A DNA stretch of 41,767 nucleotides from CANGYM01 sp044235825 (GTDB taxonomy: Bacteria > Pseudomonadota > Alphaproteobacteria > JAJTHO01 > CANGYM01): positions 1 through 41,767 of the forward strand of contig JBIIHL010000010.1 in assembly GCA_044235825.1 (NCBI GenBank), given 5' to 3'. A model generated the notes under the pieces. That model was not told the DNA's origin. It ran no database searches and saw only the letters and a list, made by a program, of their open reading frames with translations. This document shows, piece by piece, positions 39,745-41,767 of the stretch (the first letter of the stretch is position 1; each line of letters starts with the position of its first letter). Made by a program: the position numbers and the translations under genes.

Positions 39745-41301
39745 ATGGACCAAAAACAAACACTGGTGATTGTGGATTATGGCTCTCAGGTGACGGCGTT
39801 GATTGCGCGGCGACTGCGGTTGTTTGAGGTGTTTTGTGAAATTGTCCCCGCCCACACCCCGCTGCAAACCCTTCTGGACAAAAAGCCATCGGGCATCATC
39901 CTTTCCGGTGGGCCCGCGTCGGTTCATGAAACCGGCAGCTTTCTGCCCGAGCCCGCCCTGTTTTCCGCGGGCATTCCTGTTTTGGGGATTTGTTATGGGA
40001 TGCAGTCCCTCGTCCACGTCTTGGGGGGACGGGTGGAGAGTTCGCAAAAACGGGAATTTGGCCACGCGGACTGTTTTGTCACCACCTCCACCCGCTGGCT
40101 GGAGGGGATCTGGGACCAAGGCACGCCCCACACGGTGTGGATGAGCCACAGCGATCATATCGAAACCCTGCCCACCGGCTTTGTCACGGTGGCGCGGACC
40201 AGCAGCATTCCCCATGCGGCCATTGCCGATGAAGCCCGCCGCCTGTACGGCGTGCAATTCCATCCCGAGGTCATTCATACCCCCACCGGCGGGGCGCTGC
40301 TGGAATCCTTTGCGCGGCGCATTTGCGGCATGACCCAGCACTGGACCATGCGGGGATATCTGGAGGCCATGACGCCCCAAATCAAAGACACCGTGGGCAA
40401 CCACAACGTGCTGTGCGCCCTTTCGGGGGGGGTGGATTCTTCGGTGACCGCCCTGTTGTTGCACCGGATTTTGGGCCCTCAGTTGCAGTGTGTGTTTGTG
40501 GACAATGGATTGCTGAGGTTAAACGAGGCCCAGCAGGTTTTGGACACCTATCGCACCACGCACCATCTGCCCATTGATGATGTGGATGCGTCGGCCATTT
40601 TTCTGTCGCGGTTGCAGGGGGTGGTGGATCCCGAAGAGAAACGCAAAATCATCGGCAAAACCTTTATTGACGTGTTTGACCAGCATATCCGCAGCACGGG
40701 CAAGACCTTTACCTTTTTGGCGCAGGGGACGCTGTATCCGGATGTGATTGAATCCACCTCCCCCTCCGGCGGGCCCAGTGCCACCATCAAATCCCATCAC
40801 AACGTGGGGGGATTGCCGGAGACCATGAACCTAAAGCTGCTGGAGCCTCTGCGGATGCTCTTTAAGGACGAAGTGCGCCTCTTGGGGGCAGAGCTGGGGC
40901 TGGATCCCAGCATTTTGAACCGTCACCCTTTTCCTGGTCCCGGGCTGGCGGTGCGGATTCCCGATGCCATCACCCCAGAAAAGCTAAGCATTCTGCGCCA
41001 GGCCGACGCCATTTATATCCAAGCGCTGCACGACGCGGGGCTGTATCACGACATTTGGCAGGCGTTTTGTGTTCTGCTGCCCGTGCAAACCGTGGGGGTG
41101 ATGGGGGATGCGCGGAGTTTTGAATCGGTGATTGCCCTACGCGCCGTGACCTCGCTGGACGGCATGACGGCGGAGAGTTATCCGTTTTCCCATGCCTTTC
41201 TGTCCCAGACGGCAAACAAGATCATCAACGCCGTGCGGGGGGTGAACCGCGTGGTGTATGATGTGACATCCAAGCCACCGGCCACCATTGAGTGGGCCTA
41301 A
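39745..41301 (+). CDS. guaA: GMP synthase (glutamine-hydrolysing)
   Basis: Converts XMP to GMP using glutamine and ATP; 518 residues, full length. The amidotransferase domain (about 1-195) has the triad C83 (GICYGMQ), H173 and E175 (FHPEV). The ATP-pyrophosphatase domain has SGGVDSS (227-233). The dimerisation domain follows with RHPFPGPGLAVRI and ends TSKPPATIEWA. ATG 39745 follows a GATAGGGAT-type ribosome site. The hydrolase at 41305 starts three bases after its stop. Confidence 0.98.
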   Translation: MDQKQTLVIVDYGSQVTALIARRLRLFEVFCEIVPAHTPLQTLLDKKPSGIILSGGPASVHETGSFLPEPALFSAGIPVLGICYGMQSLVHVLGGRVESSQKREFGHADCFVTTSTRWLEGIWDQGTPHTVWMSHSDHIETLPTGFVTVARTSSIPHAAIADEARRLYGVQFHPEVIHTPTGGALLESFARRICGMTQHWTMRGYLEAMTPQIKDTVGNHNVLCALSGGVDSSVTALLLHRILGPQLQCVFVDNGLLRLNEAQQVLDTYRTTHHLPIDDVDASAIFLSRLQGVVDPEEKRKIIGKTFIDVFDQHIRSTGKTFTFLAQGTLYPDVIESTSPSGGPSATIKSHHNVGGLPETMNLKLLEPLRMLFKDEVRLLGAELGLDPSILNRHPFPGPGLAVRIPDAITPEKLSILRQADAIYIQALHDAGLYHDIWQAFCVLLPVQTVGVMGDARSFESVIALRAVTSLDGMTAESYPFSHAFLSQTANKIINAVRGVNRVVYDVTSKPPATIEWA

Positions 41302-41304
41302 CCC

Positions 41305-41767
41305 ATGAAGATCACCTTGCTTGGCACCGGCAGTTCCAGCGGGGTTCCCATGATCGGGGGGAACTGGGGGGCGTGTGACCCCAACAACCCCAAGAACACC
41401 CGCCTGCGGGCCAGCGTCCTGATCGAAGATCAGGGCACCCGCATTCTGATTGATATGTCCCCCGATTTGCGGCAACAGTGCTTGAGGCATGCCATCACAG
41501 CCGTGGATGCCATCATTTTAACCCACAGCCACGCGGATCATTTGCATGGGATTGATGATGTGCGGGGGTTGAATGTGGGGGCGGGGGCGGCGTTGCCCCT
41601 GTTTTTGGATACGCGCACGGCGGACACCCTGCACCAGCGCTTTGATTACATTTTCGCCAAGCCCCTGACCCATCCGCCGTTTTACAAACCGGCCCTGATC
41701 CCGCAGATCATAACGTACAACCAGCCCCATCCTGTGGGAAACACCACCTTTATCCCGTTTCGCCAGC
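41305..41767 (+). CDS. metallo-beta-lactamase-fold hydrolase (PhnP-like), 3' end outside the window
   Basis: 154 codons are visible. It starts MKITLLGTGSSSGVPMIGG, the PhnP/RNase Z-like N-terminus, and has the metal-binding motif THSHADHLHGIDD near residue 72. Relatives are phosphodiesterases cleaving cyclic or nucleotide phosphodiesters; the exact substrate is unknown. Three bases separate it from guaA, so it is probably co-transcribed. The reading frame is open to the window edge. Confidence 0.9.
   Translation, partial: MKITLLGTGSSSGVPMIGGNWGACDPNNPKNTRLRASVLIEDQGTRILIDMSPDLRQQCLRHAITAVDAIILTHSHADHLHGIDDVRGLNVGAGAALPLFLDTRTADTLHQRFDYIFAKPLTHPPFYKPALIPQIITYNQPHPVGNTTFIPFRQ

Noticed and set aside
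39313..39769. Overlapping plus-strand frames of 114-134 codons across the LOV/guaA spacer
   Set aside because: They are readings of the palindromic repeat in two frames; similar Arg/Pro/Gly-rich readings arise from the other copy on either strand.
1..41767. CRISPR array, rRNA genes, transposase genes, prophage genes
   Set aside because: No regularly spaced direct repeats, rRNA sequence, transposase or phage structural motifs were seen. The repeats found are single palindromic units, not arrays.

Overview
The window is a stretch of chromosome from a Gram-negative alphaproteobacterium of moderate GC content (a judgement by eye, not computed). Support comes from the gene set: dxs, rpsB-tsf, purM divergent from a DUF2066 gene, mraZ-rsmH-ftsL, recJ, argJ, thyX, a pdhA-type E1 alpha subunit, a large AsmA-like protein, metX divergent from a chorismate mutase, a DUF721/DciA protein and guaA. 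An outer membrane is implied by the TonB-dependent receptor. Glutamine, purine, arginine, methionine, aromatic and isoprenoid genes are kept, which argues against a strongly reduced obligate endosymbiont. Genus cannot be given from the sequence alone.

Layout. 1-1490: a small HTH protein coupled to an AlkB-type dioxygenase (minus strand), then a long non-coding stretch ending in a sigma54-like promoter for glnA. 1491-8821: glnA with a strong terminator, then a minus-strand chain dxs > DUF2946 > TonB receptor > PepSY membrane protein, in which two junctions are TGATG stop/start overlaps. 9088-12720: rpsB, tsf and a REC / degenerate REC / histidine kinase fusion. 12721-16666: purM, DUF2066, aqpZ with terminator, and two unrecognised small genes. 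16672-21732: mraZ > rsmH > ftsL followed not by ftsI but by a 1077-residue transglutaminase/DUF2126 protein. A four-copy MraZ operator sits in the mraZ promoter. 22016-27948: recJ, a MoeB/ThiF-rhodanese protein, mutT, argJ, thyX. 28046-31545: two unrecognised proteins, pdhA coupled to thiS, and tRNA-Arg(CCG). 31618-37904: an AsmA-like protein, a stand-alone N-terminal piece of Mfd, metX, chorismate mutase and DciA. 38056-41767: a lone Phd/YefM-type antitoxin, a zinc-less MsrB, a short LOV photoreceptor, guaA and the start of a metallo-beta-lactamase-fold hydrolase.

Most unusual structure: two ~330 bp intergenic elements (23857-24192 and 39304-39630) are diverged copies of one another in opposite orientation, and each is itself a pair of long inverted arms around a central hairpin. 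A third, unrelated palindromic element (34529-34716) lies just beyond the point where mfd is cut short. Several conserved neighbourhoods are broken here (no ftsI after ftsL, no pyrH/frr after tsf, no glnB before glnA, no metW after metX, no pdhB after pdhA), suggesting a much rearranged genome in which such repeats may have taken part.
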